From Brevibacillus sp. DP1.3A (GTDB lineage Bacteria > Bacillota > Bacilli > Brevibacillales > Brevibacillaceae): a stretch of 64,000 nt of DNA. A program made the translations under genes and the position numbers. The DNA is taken from NCBI RefSeq assembly GCF_013284245.2, contig NZ_CP085876.1:5714001-5778000 (forward strand), given 5' to 3'. Below, piece by piece: positions 9,279-17,565 of this stretch (position 1 is its first letter; each line of letters begins with the position of its first letter). A model generated the notes under the pieces. That model did no database searches. It was not told the DNA's origin and saw only the letters and a program-made list of their open reading frames with translations.

Positions 9279-9632
9279 TTACCGCTCTCCAAGATCAGGA
9301 TGAGGCACAATAACCGCAAAGCCTGCTCGCTCCAAAATTTCTGCCAGTACCGAAAGAGGCGTGTCGGCAACCTCTCTGTACATTTTCGGCGTATGCAGAT
9401 GGATCGCATCAGGAAAGTCTTCACTTAGATTCGTTCGCAATTTTTTCCCGCTGTCATCTTCATCGGTAAAAAGATATACCTCTTCTGCATCTTCCGTTTG
9501 GGCGAGCAACTTCTCCCCTTTTTCCAAGCTGTAGGAACCGTATGTACAAAGAATGGTGACAGGCTCAGCTAGCACCCGAAGCAAGCGTTCTTTGTCTGTC
9601 TTCCCCTCAACGATCATGACACACCCTGCCAT
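9279..9632 (-). CDS. Small Toprim domain protein
   Basis: 117 residues from an ATG preceded by GGAGGGGAGCGG; a longer start at 9659 is less well supported. It begins MAGCVMIVEGKTDKERL, the Toprim motif 1 with catalytic Glu, and carries FTDEDDSGKKLR near residue 65, the DxD motif. This is the small stand-alone Toprim (primase/RNase M5-like) type common in Bacillales. It lacks the C-terminal domain of RNase M5. Likely a nucleic-acid metal-dependent enzyme; its substrate is unknown. Confidence 0.8.
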   Translation of the reverse strand: MAGCVMIVEGKTDKERLLRVLAEPVTILCTYGSYSLEKGEKLLAQTEDAEEVYLFTDEDDSGKKLRTNLSEDFPDAIHLHTPKMYREVADTPLSVLAEILERAGFAVIVPHPDLGER

Positions 9633-9766
9633 CCGCTCCCCTCCTTCTTGACACGCCATTTTTATTTAGTATACCTCAACTGCCATCTAGGAAAATGAGG
9701 ATGACTACTCCCCTTCGAAACAAGACATCTTAAGGAAGCATCCATTACCAAACAGGGGGTAGTAAC

Positions 9767-9925
9767 ATGTCCAAATTCAAAAGCGCCAAAAACCTGAATC
9801 AAAAAGGATTAGCCGTAGCAGGACTAACCAGCAGTACGGTTGCGGATGATACGCATACCGAAGACAACCAAGGATCTTCCTATCAGCATCAACACAACAA
9901 CGAAAATAGGAAGAATCAAAAATAA
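9767..9925 (+). CDS. Small hydrophilic protein, unknown (52 aa)
   Basis: An ATG with GGGGGT 6 nt upstream opens 52 codons, ending in TAA. The product starts MSKFKSAKNLNQKG and has a Gln/Asn/His-rich C-terminal half. Nothing overlaps it on either strand that looks real, and a promoter-sized gap precedes it. The composition is reminiscent of small spore-associated proteins, but I do not recognise a family. Confidence 0.5.
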   Translation: MSKFKSAKNLNQKGLAVAGLTSSTVADDTHTEDNQGSSYQHQHNNENRKNQK

Positions 9926-9974
9926 AAGGAATGAAATGGTTGCCTGGATAGAGTTTCCTTAGTAAGATAGTTTT

Positions 9975-10265
9975 ATGAATATTGAACAACTTGAACTAAC
10001 CGAAAAGCGAATCAAGATTTTTAAAGCGTTGGCAGATGAGACAAGACTAGCCATTTTAAAGACCTTGTATCATTCCGGCAACGAGCTGAATTGTACAGAA
10101 GTGGGCTTTACCTGCGACACTTCCAAGTCAAATGCCTCCTATCATTTCAAGACACTTCGAGAGGCAGGACTGATCAAAGTCAGAAAGGATGGACAAGCAC
10201 GGTACATGAGCATATATAAAGAAACCTTCAATCAAATACTGCCTGGCTTTTTAGATACCTTGTGA
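9975..10265 (+). CDS. ArsR/SmtB family transcriptional regulator
   Basis: 96 residues, a single winged helix-turn-helix domain: FKALADETRLAILKTL (about 16-31), recognition helix region around SNASYHFKTLREAGL (about 56-70) and wing RKDGQARYMSIY. Two Cys (about 39 and 46) lie before the recognition helix, which could sense metal or thiol stress, but a classical CxC metal motif is absent. It lies 75 bp upstream of an MFS exporter in the same direction and probably represses it. Confidence 0.88.
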   Translation: MNIEQLELTEKRIKIFKALADETRLAILKTLYHSGNELNCTEVGFTCDTSKSNASYHFKTLREAGLIKVRKDGQARYMSIYKETFNQILPGFLDTL

Positions 10266-10296
10266 TTGGTATCCTTTTTTTACGCATTAGTTCAAA

Positions 10297-10308
10297 AGTT
10301 ATTTAACT
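10297..10308 (+). promoter_or_regulatory. Candidate ArsR operator upstream of MFS gene
   Basis: Perfect inverted repeat AGTTA-TT-TAACT followed by AT-rich TATAATTATA, located between the regulator and the exporter start. Position and symmetry suit a dimeric repressor. No binding data. Confidence 0.4.
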
Positions 10309-10340
10309 ATATAATTATAAAACAAAGAGGAGAGTTTTTT

Positions 10341-11525
10341 ATGGAGCGCCTATTTTTGATGATCTTTTTCTTCACCATGTTTTTGATCGGTACGAATACA
10401 TTTATCATTAGCCCACTGCTGCCAACCTTGCGAGAGTTATATCACGTATCCACGAACCAGGCAGCCTGGCTGATCGGAACTTATGCTCTCGGATTTGCAT
10501 TGGCCGCTTTAGTCGCCGGTCCGCTATCAGATAATCGAAACAGGAAACATGTGATGGCAGTCGGTATGCTTGGATTTGCACTTTCCACACTTGCATGCGC
10601 CTTTGCACCTGGTTTCACCGCGATGCTCTTCTTTCGTTTTCTTGCCGGGACCTGCTCTGCCTTTATCGGTCCTCAAGTGTGGGCTGCCATTCCTGTTTTG
10701 TTTCCCCCGGCTCGTATCGGAAAAGCTATGGGGATTGTCATGGCAGGTCTTTCGGTTTCCCAAGTGATCGGTGTACCTATAGGCAGTTTTCTGTCAGCTT
10801 ATCATTGGTCGTTTCCTTTTTTGGCTGTTGGAATTGCTTCTCTTGGAGCTTTTGTACTCATAATCCGAAAACTTCCTGATTTATTGCCTCCTCCCCCCAT
10901 AGACGGACTTGGAACAAACAACGCCCGAGTGGCTATTTTTGCACGTTACAAGGATCTGTTGCGACTGCCACAAGCTTCACGCAGCTTTATCGGCTATTTC
11001 GTTTTCATGACGGGTGTCTATGCGGTCTTTTCATTCTATGGCGTATGGCTTTCCGATCAATATCAGCAATCCGTTACCGAAATTGGCTTGATCACTTTAG
11101 TTATCGGGCTTGGCAACACCGTTGGCAGCTTACTCAGCGGTTGGTTACTCGAGCGTTGGAAGAGAAATACGATTTTGACCGTTGGGTTTCTGGGCAGCGC
11201 CCTGCTCTATCTTGTTTTGCCTTACATACCGGGAGTCGGCTTTTTGCAGGTTGTCCTCTTCTTCATGTACTGCTTCGGCGGTGTACTCGTGCCTGTCCTG
11301 ATGGGTTACTTGCAATCATTGTCCGACACCTCGCGCGGTACCATATCGAGCTTGGCCAACGCTTGCATGTACATAGGGACTTTCATTGCCTCTTCTTTCG
11401 CAGGCAGTTTGTATTCTCTTTTTGGTTTCGTAGGTGTCAGCACCTTCGCCACCTTCACTTTTCTTATCGCCTATATTCTCTTTGTTTTGAGGACTGGTAA
11501 ATTAAATGTAACCGCACGAGCATGA
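10341..11525 (+). CDS. MFS transporter, drug/proton antiporter-like
   Basis: 394 residues from an ATG with AAAGAGGAG 9-12 nt upstream; a longer in-frame opening to 10266 overlaps the presumed operator and has no site. Twelve membrane segments are visible. Motif A in loop 2-3 (GPLSDNRNRKHVM, about 55-67) and the first-helix SPLLPTL stretch place it near the DHA1 12-helix exporters. Paired with the ArsR gene upstream, so its inducer may be its substrate. Substrate unknown. Confidence 0.85.
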   Translation: MERLFLMIFFFTMFLIGTNTFIISPLLPTLRELYHVSTNQAAWLIGTYALGFALAALVAGPLSDNRNRKHVMAVGMLGFALSTLACAFAPGFTAMLFFRFLAGTCSAFIGPQVWAAIPVLFPPARIGKAMGIVMAGLSVSQVIGVPIGSFLSAYHWSFPFLAVGIASLGAFVLIIRKLPDLLPPPPIDGLGTNNARVAIFARYKDLLRLPQASRSFIGYFVFMTGVYAVFSFYGVWLSDQYQQSVTEIGLITLVIGLGNTVGSLLSGWLLERWKRNTILTVGFLGSALLYLVLPYIPGVGFLQVVLFFMYCFGGVLVPVLMGYLQSLSDTSRGTISSLANACMYIGTFIASSFAGSLYSLFGFVGVSTFATFTFLIAYILFVLRTGKLNVTARA

Positions 11526-11605
11526 GTCCTTTACTTTCCCTCTTCGCCTTGCTACGCTATGGTCAAATTCATTTTATCGCAGTCAGCAGGACGGAGAGGG
11601 TCAAC

Positions 11606-12853
11606 GTGGATTCATCCCCATCTTTATGGAAAAACAGTTCTTTCCTCAAGCTTTGGCTTGCGCAAATGACGGCAAGCATCGGTGATCAATGCTACAGCTT
11701 CGCATTACTCTGGTATTTGCTGCAAGCAACCAAATCGGGTGCGGCGCTCAGCCTGCTCGCAATCCCGGAAATGGTGGCGGGTCTCATGTTTTACCTCGTC
11801 GGCGGAGTCATGGCTGACCGGTACAGCCCACGAATGCTCATGGTGGGAGCCGATGTTGCGCGAATTCTTGTCGCGATCACGGTTGGCATCCTGGTCTACA
11901 TGGGTGTAGGAGAGTTTGCTTTTTTTCTGGCAGCCCAATTCTTGTTGGGGTTGTTCTCCAGTCTGTTTCAGCCAGCGCGAACCGTTGCACTCAAATCAGT
12001 GGTCCCCCAAGAGCAGCTAGCGCGAGCAAATGCCATCTTGGACACAACTTTCCGAACGATTCGGATTATTGCGCCCATGTCGATTGGACTGGTCGCTTCC
12101 ATCATACCGCTGTCTACTTTGTTTTTTGTGAACGCAGGCAGCTATTTCATTTCCGTCTTGTTTCTTTATGCCATTCGTATTTCGTTGACCGATCAACAAC
12201 GCGTATCTACTACGAAAATGACACCCAGTCAGTACGTCCGGGATATTGCCTCAGGTTTACAGGAGCTAAAACAAAATCGTGCTCTGTTCTTGATTCTTCT
12301 CTTTAGCAATATGGGCTTTCTCGTCTGGCAGGTCACTTACACAGTGGGCTTCCCGTTTATGGCCGAACGCATGCAGCAAGGAAACGGAAGTACATTAGCT
12401 GTCTTGTTGGGCTTTTACGGGATCGGGAACTTGCTAGGAAGCCTGTATATGGCTCGATCGTTCTATACTCGCTATTTGTTTGTGATTATGGTTGGATGGG
12501 TGTTTCAGGCAGTCGGATTCCTGTTGCTTACGGCAGGAGGTACCGCTCACTGGATTGCCTTCCTCGGAGCAGCCGTGGCAGGGATCGGCGGGCCGCTCAT
12601 TGGTATCCCGACCGTGACTGCCATTCAAATCAAAGCGTCCAGCAACAGTACAGGCAAAATTTTTGCGATCAATATGCTCATGTTCACTTTCTTTTGCACA
12701 TTGTCCAGCAGCCTCGGTGCAATCTGGATGGGCAAATGGCCTGTCGAGCAGCTTTTCCTCGTCAGTGGACTATTCCTCGCTGCCATGAGCTTCGCAGGCT
12801 TCCTGATAGAAAAACGAAAAACAACCGCACAACATCAATCCTCCTCTGTTTAA
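11606..12853 (+). CDS. MFS transporter, macrolide-efflux-like (DHA3)
   Basis: 415 residues from a GTG with GGAGAGGG 5-6 nt upstream. About 12 membrane segments. The N-terminal block SFLKLWLAQMTASIGDQCYSFALLW and the ADRYSPRMLM loop are typical of DHA3/MefA-like exporters and siderophore or macrolide efflux proteins. It begins about 80 bp after the previous MFS gene, so it could be co-transcribed and under the same ArsR control, or have its own promoter. Substrate unknown. Confidence 0.85.
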   Translation: MDSSPSLWKNSSFLKLWLAQMTASIGDQCYSFALLWYLLQATKSGAALSLLAIPEMVAGLMFYLVGGVMADRYSPRMLMVGADVARILVAITVGILVYMGVGEFAFFLAAQFLLGLFSSLFQPARTVALKSVVPQEQLARANAILDTTFRTIRIIAPMSIGLVASIIPLSTLFFVNAGSYFISVLFLYAIRISLTDQQRVSTTKMTPSQYVRDIASGLQELKQNRALFLILLFSNMGFLVWQVTYTVGFPFMAERMQQGNGSTLAVLLGFYGIGNLLGSLYMARSFYTRYLFVIMVGWVFQAVGFLLLTAGGTAHWIAFLGAAVAGIGGPLIGIPTVTAIQIKASSNSTGKIFAINMLMFTFFCTLSSSLGAIWMGKWPVEQLFLVSGLFLAAMSFAGFLIEKRKTTAQHQSSSV

Positions 12854-12870
12854 GTAACTTTTTTACTACC

Positions 12871-12914
12871 AAAAAAGCCGGTTTTTCCTCCTTCAAGGAA
12901 TCACCGGCTTTTTC
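12871..12914. terminator. Bidirectional terminator between MFS and deiminase genes
   Basis: AAAAAAGCCGGT pairs with ACCGGCTTTTT around a loop that itself contains a small TCCTT/AAGGA stem. It lies between convergent genes. Confidence 0.9.
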
Positions 12915-12923
12915 AGTAAAGAT

Positions 12924-14063
12924 TTAAGGCATTTCAACTGGCTGTTGTTGTGTCACACAATGAATCATCCCGCCATGTTTATAAAGCTCTCTTACATCAA
13001 TGCCAATCACTTTACGGTCAGGGTATAGTTTTTGGATGATATCGTTTGCCACTTTGTCATTCGGATCATCATAATTCGGAACTAATACAACGGTATTCCC
13101 AATATAAAAATTGATATAGGAACCTTTGTATCCCAGGTCCTTTCCATTCTCTAAAACGACATTGTGTTTCGTTATTGGTAAATACTCATATTGATACGCC
13201 TTTCCAAAGGCATTCTTTGCATGTAGTAATGTTTTTCTATCCTTATTCGGGACACCCCATTCTTCCAAATCATTTTCATTCATCGTAATGATGGTTGACT
13301 TATCATAAAATTTAGCAAAGCCATCAATGTGAAAATCTGTAATGTCCTGGCCAGGCACACCATCTAACCAAATAAAGTTCGTAGCACCAAGATACTCTTT
13401 TATATATTCCTCAATGTCTGCTTCTGAAAATTGGGGATTTCTATTCTTATTCGTAACAGCACTGCGTGTCGATAAAAATGTACCATTCCCATCCAGTTCA
13501 AATACTCCACCTTCAAGTACAAGATCATTCAAATCAATTCTTTCCATTCCTGATTGCTTGCTTAGCTTGCTTGAAAGTAATGCATCTTTTTTATACGGCG
13601 TTTTCTTCCCCCATCCATTAAATCCCCAGTCCATCATTTTCAAGTTCTTATCCTTGTCGTATACAAAGATAGGGGCAGTATCTCTTGCCCATACATCGTC
13701 AGTAGGAGCAATATAGAAGTCAATTTTATCCATATGGATACCTTCCTCGTACAGGAGATCATATATATAGTCCTTTTCGTATTGATCATAGGCGACAATA
13801 TGGACATTTTCCCCTTCACTTAAGGCAGCTGTCATCTCGATCCAAATGGACTCAACCTCTTCTTGATAACCTTTCCCATACGTAAAGTTATGCGGCCATA
13901 GTAACCACGTACCTTCATGCTTGCTTTTTTCATCAGGCATGGTGTACTTGCCTACGAATTGTTTTTCCACACTTTGACTCTCCTCCGCTTTACTTGGCAT
14001 ACACCCTATTAAAATCCCAGCCGTTAGTACAACCCCTGCGCACAGTACCATTACCTTATTCAT
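12924..14063 (-). CDS. Secreted agmatine deiminase-like lipoprotein (peptidyl-arginine deiminase family)
   Basis: 379 residues. The N-terminus is a lipoprotein signal ending LIGC (Cys 21). The mature part is a guanidino-group hydrolase of the PAD/AguA fold: DDVWARDTAPIFV (about 127-139), an HIDGFAKF block (about 246-253) and a C-terminal GGMIHCVTQQQP with the candidate nucleophile Cys (about 372). Cytosolic AguA converts agmatine to N-carbamoylputrescine; an exported lipoprotein version would act at the cell surface. The gene is visibly more AT-rich than its neighbours, which suggests acquisition. Substrate (agmatine, peptidyl-arginine or other) is not settled by sequence. Confidence 0.85.
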   Translation of the reverse strand: MNKVMVLCAGVVLTAGILIGCMPSKAEESQSVEKQFVGKYTMPDEKSKHEGTWLLWPHNFTYGKGYQEEVESIWIEMTAALSEGENVHIVAYDQYEKDYIYDLLYEEGIHMDKIDFYIAPTDDVWARDTAPIFVYDKDKNLKMMDWGFNGWGKKTPYKKDALLSSKLSKQSGMERIDLNDLVLEGGVFELDGNGTFLSTRSAVTNKNRNPQFSEADIEEYIKEYLGATNFIWLDGVPGQDITDFHIDGFAKFYDKSTIITMNENDLEEWGVPNKDRKTLLHAKNAFGKAYQYEYLPITKHNVVLENGKDLGYKGSYINFYIGNTVVLVPNYDDPNDKVANDIIQKLYPDRKVIGIDVRELYKHGGMIHCVTQQQPVEMP

Positions 14064-14141
14064 TTCATCATCCCCTCATGTCCTGGAAGCTTTCTTCAGA
14101 AGTAGAATAAGCTTTGACATAGTGTCAAGGTCAAGCTGTTA

Positions 14142-14966
14142 CTATTTGGCTTTTTTCATAACCGGAAAGGAGATCTGTGTCACATATTCTTCGACAGGAC
14201 AGTCACATTCTGTGCCTTTCAAGTAGGTTTCGTAAGGTGGACCTTCCAAGCAGTAGCCGTTGCTTTCTGTCCACTCTTCAAGTGCCATATGGGCGTATCC
14301 GATATCGTCATAACTTCCGAAATGCAAAGTAGTCGCAACAAACTGTTCGGGAAGTTGTTTGATTTGCCATTCGCTTGATGAATCAACGCTATCCCCATTA
14401 ACGATCGGGATCATCAACTCAATATTGCTGTGATCAGGAGTAAATTCTTCATCGAAAAACACAACAGACGGAGCACCCAGTAACTGAACTTGATTTTCTT
14501 CCGCCTTTACGTATATAGAATCAATGTACTTGTCCATATCCGCAATACGAATCTGTAATCTTTGACTGATGACACTTACTTCGTTTCTCATCCCCAGCAA
14601 TATATCGTACGATCTTCTTTCCCCACGAATGATATCCGCTTTTTTTTCAATCATCTCTTGCATTTCTGCAATGATTTGTCTATATCGATTCATCTCATTG
14701 GATAATTCATTTATTTTCGAGTGGATCAATCCGATAAATAATTTCCTGTCTGATGTCTGAAGGATCGATTTAATCTCTGGCAGGGAAAATCTGTATTCTT
14801 TCAGCTTCTTGATCAATAAGGCTGTTTCTAATTGACTCTTTTCATAGTATCTGTACCCATTTGTGGTATCTACATGTACAGGCTTCAAAAGTTCTTCCTT
14901 GTCATAGTGTCGCAACATGCGTGCACTCATTTTGCAAAGCTGAGAAAATCTGCTGATTGTGTACAT
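14142..14966 (-). CDS. MerR family regulator with GyrI-like effector domain
   Basis: 274 residues. The N-terminal MerR DNA-binding domain has MYTISRFSQLCKMSARMLRHYDKEELLKP and NGYRYYEKSQL; a coiled coil follows (about 80-120), then a GyrI/BmrR-like small-molecule binding domain (about 125-270) ending in a PVEEYVTQISFPV stretch. This is the BmrR-type layout that activates multidrug efflux genes on binding cationic compounds. It is AT-rich like the deiminase gene downstream, and 78 bp separate them, so they may form one acquired unit. Confidence 0.9.
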   Translation of the reverse strand: MYTISRFSQLCKMSARMLRHYDKEELLKPVHVDTTNGYRYYEKSQLETALLIKKLKEYRFSLPEIKSILQTSDRKLFIGLIHSKINELSNEMNRYRQIIAEMQEMIEKKADIIRGERRSYDILLGMRNEVSVISQRLQIRIADMDKYIDSIYVKAEENQVQLLGAPSVVFFDEEFTPDHSNIELMIPIVNGDSVDSSSEWQIKQLPEQFVATTLHFGSYDDIGYAHMALEEWTESNGYCLEGPPYETYLKGTECDCPVEEYVTQISFPVMKKAK

Positions 14967-15074
14967 TTTTCTCCCTTACCTTCTGTGATGATATCAGAAG
15001 CTATTATATCATTCCGTATCGAAGCCCTGCCGATGCCTGCAATCAGTGTTTTTTCATTATTTGCAAAAAAACAA

Positions 15075-15103
15075 TTGCAACCGGATTTTTCATGTCATAT
15101 AAT
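15075..15103 (+). promoter_or_regulatory. Sigma-A promoter of amtB operon
   Basis: -35 TTGCAA (15075-15080), 17-nt spacer, perfect -10 TATAAT (15098-15103). The -10 lies inside the first GlnR/TnrA box. Transcription would start near 15110. Confidence 0.75.
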
Positions 15104-15109
15104 CTGACA
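15093..15109 (+). promoter_or_regulatory. GlnR/TnrA box 1, overlapping the -10
   Basis: TGTCA-N7-TGACA is an exact match to TGTNAN7TNACA, the site of the MerR-type nitrogen regulators GlnR and TnrA. Because it covers the -10 hexamer, binding should block RNA polymerase, so repression under nitrogen excess is expected. Confidence 0.85.
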
Positions 15110-15121
15110 TAAATAAATCGG

Positions 15122-15138
15122 TGTCAGGTTATATGACA
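15122..15138 (+). promoter_or_regulatory. GlnR/TnrA box 2, downstream of start site
   Basis: A second exact TGTCA-N7-TGACA match, 29 bp centre to centre from box 1 and about +13 to +29 of the predicted transcript. Two boxes nearly three helical turns apart suggest cooperative binding. Confidence 0.85.
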
Positions 15139-15156
15139 CAGAAAAGAGGTGGATGG

Positions 15157-16491
15157 ATGGAACCTACTGTCGCAAGTCTCTCGTCTGCCATTGACGCCAC
15201 ATGGGTCATGGTCTCGGCCATTCTGGTCATTCTCATGCAGGTTGGATTCGCCCTGCTAGAAGCTGGTTCTACTCGCATGAAAAACGCTGGTCACGTCGCA
15301 GGCAAAACGGTCCTTACCTTCGGCATCTGCTCGATTGCCTTTTGGGCATTTGGCTTTGGTCTGACGTTTGGAGACGGCAACACTTTCATCGGACTTACCG
15401 GATTCTTTTTTGACGGCATGCAAAAAGACGCTTTCTCCGCTTTTTCCGCTGCAACTGTTCCTATCTCGATTCTCTTCCTCTTTCAGCTCGCTTTTGCAGC
15501 CGTTTCACTCGCGATTGCCTGGGGCGGTTTTGCTGAACGTGCCAAGCTATCCATTTATTTTATTTTCAGTGTACTGTTTACTGTCCTCATCTATCCTGTC
15601 GTCGGTCACTGGGTATGGGGCGGCGGTTGGTTGGCACAGCTCGGAATGCAAGACTTCGCTGGTTCTACGGTTGTCCATCTCCAAGGTGCCATCGTCGCAC
15701 TCGTCGCCACTATCCTTTTGAAGCCTCGCATTGGAAAATACAATCGCGACGGCAGCTCCAATCTGATTCCTGGTCACAACCAGGTCTACTCTGTCTTAGG
15801 TGTCCTGTTTCTTTGGATCGGCTGGTTCGGCTTTAACGCAGGCTCCACACTCGGCAGTACATCTGGATTTTTCGGCTATATCGCCGTCACTACCAATCTC
15901 GCTACCGCAGCAGGCGCTGCCGCCGCTCTCGCCATATCCTGGATCGTCATGGGGAAAGCAGATATCCCAAGCATGCTCAACGGCGTGCTCGCAGCTCTCG
16001 TCGCGATTACGGCATCCTGCGCCTTCGTCGATCCATGGGCGGCTGTCGTGATCGGCGCTATGTCAGGTATTCTTACATTCTATACATCCATTTGGTTTGA
16101 TCGCATGGGGATTGATGATCCTGTCTTCGCATTTTCCGTGCATGGGGTGGCTGGTATTTGGGGAACGTTGTCCACAGGTTTATTCGCTACCCCGGAGTTG
16201 GCTGAAAAGGTCGGCGTAGGCGGTCCTGGGCTGTTTTATGGCGGTGGTCTGCATCAGTTAGGGGTTCAGGCGTTGGGCTTGGCTGGCTCCGCGCTCTACG
16301 TTTTCATAGTAGCCTTCATCATTTTGTATGTGTTAAAAGTAACCATTGGCCTGCGAGTCACTGAAGAGGAAGAGGTGGTTGGACTTGACCTTAGCGAACA
16401 CGGGGGATACGGCTATCCCGAACTACTCCAGCCTGAACGCGTACGACCAGCTGCATCTACCCAAAGCAGCACCTCTCACTCTCTTTCCTGA
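15157..16491 (+). CDS. amtB: Ammonium transporter AmtB
   Basis: 444 residues from an ATG with AGAGG 7 nt upstream; a GTG 36 nt earlier is in frame but overlaps GlnR box 2. Eleven membrane helices typical of Amt/Rh channels. Signatures include GFALLEAGSTRMKNAG (about 27-42) and the conserved histidine regions VVHLQGAIVALVAT and FSVHGVAGIWGTLSTGLFA. It imports ammonium when external nitrogen is low. Its last 107-145 nt overlap the next gene in another frame. No PII (glnK/glnB) gene is adjacent, which is unusual for amtB operons; a GlnD-like protein is there instead. Confidence 0.96.
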   Translation: MEPTVASLSSAIDATWVMVSAILVILMQVGFALLEAGSTRMKNAGHVAGKTVLTFGICSIAFWAFGFGLTFGDGNTFIGLTGFFFDGMQKDAFSAFSAATVPISILFLFQLAFAAVSLAIAWGGFAERAKLSIYFIFSVLFTVLIYPVVGHWVWGGGWLAQLGMQDFAGSTVVHLQGAIVALVATILLKPRIGKYNRDGSSNLIPGHNQVYSVLGVLFLWIGWFGFNAGSTLGSTSGFFGYIAVTTNLATAAGAAAALAISWIVMGKADIPSMLNGVLAALVAITASCAFVDPWAAVVIGAMSGILTFYTSIWFDRMGIDDPVFAFSVHGVAGIWGTLSTGLFATPELAEKVGVGGPGLFYGGGLHQLGVQALGLAGSALYVFIVAFIILYVLKVTIGLRVTEEEEVVGLDLSEHGGYGYPELLQPERVRPAASTQSSTSHSLS

Positions 16492-17554
16492 ACAAGTGGA
16501 AAAAATTCGGAATGTTGACTCCTTTGGCGAGCTGGCCTTATTGCGTCGAGAATTGTTGGACCCTTCTCCGTTGCGCCCGTTGAATCGCGCAGGGGAATTG
16601 GCTTCCTTTTCCATCGTCGTCAATCTGATTCACGACAATCTCATCCGACAAGGGGTGCTCCTCGCAGTGAACGACCTTGCCAGAAGGGGCTTGGGCACCC
16701 CTCCCGTCCCCTTTGCCTTTTTGCAATTCGGCAGTGGCGGCAGATCAGAGCAAGCACTCATCAGCGATCAGGATAACGGTCTTGTCTATCAACTACCAGA
16801 TCATCTGAGCGAACAGGAAACAGAAAAAATACATGGCTACTTTCAGTTGTTGGGGGCGACGATCGTTGCTGGTTTGGAGGTAGCCGGCTATCCTCCCTGC
16901 CAAGGGAATGTCACTTGCCTCTCCCCAAAATGGCGAGGCAGTACCGAGCAATGGCTGGACCAAATAGACAGATGGGTCTCTCACCCCATCTGGGAGAACG
17001 CCCGTTATTTACTGCTCGCAAGTGATGTGCGTGTCTTATGGGGTGAATCGGCCATTTTTACTCCCGTCCATGACCGCTTCCGTCAACTGCTTGCAGAGAA
17101 TGTCTTCTTGCTGAATCGACTGGTGAGCAATACGTTGCATTATCGGGTGCCGCTCGGAATCTTCGGCAGAGTTTTACCTGAGGTCCATGGACGCTTCCGC
17201 GGCGCCATCAATGTGAAGTACGGCATTTATTTGCCACTGGTGAATTGCGTACGGCATTTCGCCTTGGCACATGGCATCTTTGCCAGCTCTACCTTGGAAC
17301 GATTGGATCTACTCGGTGAAAAAGGAGTCTGGAGCAAAAGCTTTTGTGACGAGGTAGCCGCATACTTCCGGCAAATTCAAGGCCTGCGACTGATCGCTCC
17401 CCTCCATTGGGAAGATGGGCAATACACGAGCAATAGCTATATCAAACTAGGGGAGCTTTCTCCTGACACTCAAGTGATGGTACGACAGTCGATGAAGCTG
17501 GCAATCCGCCTTCAAAAAATGACAGAAAAGCTCCCGTCCGTTTTTGGGGGATAG
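16385..17554 (+). CDS. DUF294 nucleotidyltransferase-like protein (GlnD-type NTase fold)
   Basis: About 389 residues. The start is uncertain among TTG codons at 16346, 16379 and 16385; 16385 is best spaced from GAAGAGG. All starts lie inside the amtB 3' end, so translation is coupled. The core FGSGGRSEQALISDQDN (about 115-131) is the GSxGRxE...DxD metal and nucleotide motif shared with GlnD uridylyltransferases, followed by the helical DUF294 C-terminal domain (about 230-380). No CBS or cyclic-nucleotide domain precedes it, unlike many DUF294 proteins. Target is unknown; linkage with amtB suggests a nitrogen-signalling role. Confidence 0.85.
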   Translation: MTLANTGDTAIPNYSSLNAYDQLHLPKAAPLTLFPEQVEKIRNVDSFGELALLRRELLDPSPLRPLNRAGELASFSIVVNLIHDNLIRQGVLLAVNDLARRGLGTPPVPFAFLQFGSGGRSEQALISDQDNGLVYQLPDHLSEQETEKIHGYFQLLGATIVAGLEVAGYPPCQGNVTCLSPKWRGSTEQWLDQIDRWVSHPIWENARYLLLASDVRVLWGESAIFTPVHDRFRQLLAENVFLLNRLVSNTLHYRVPLGIFGRVLPEVHGRFRGAINVKYGIYLPLVNCVRHFALAHGIFASSTLERLDLLGEKGVWSKSFCDEVAAYFRQIQGLRLIAPLHWEDGQYTSNSYIKLGELSPDTQVMVRQSMKLAIRLQKMTEKLPSVFGG

Positions 17555-17565
17555 GAGGAGATTGC

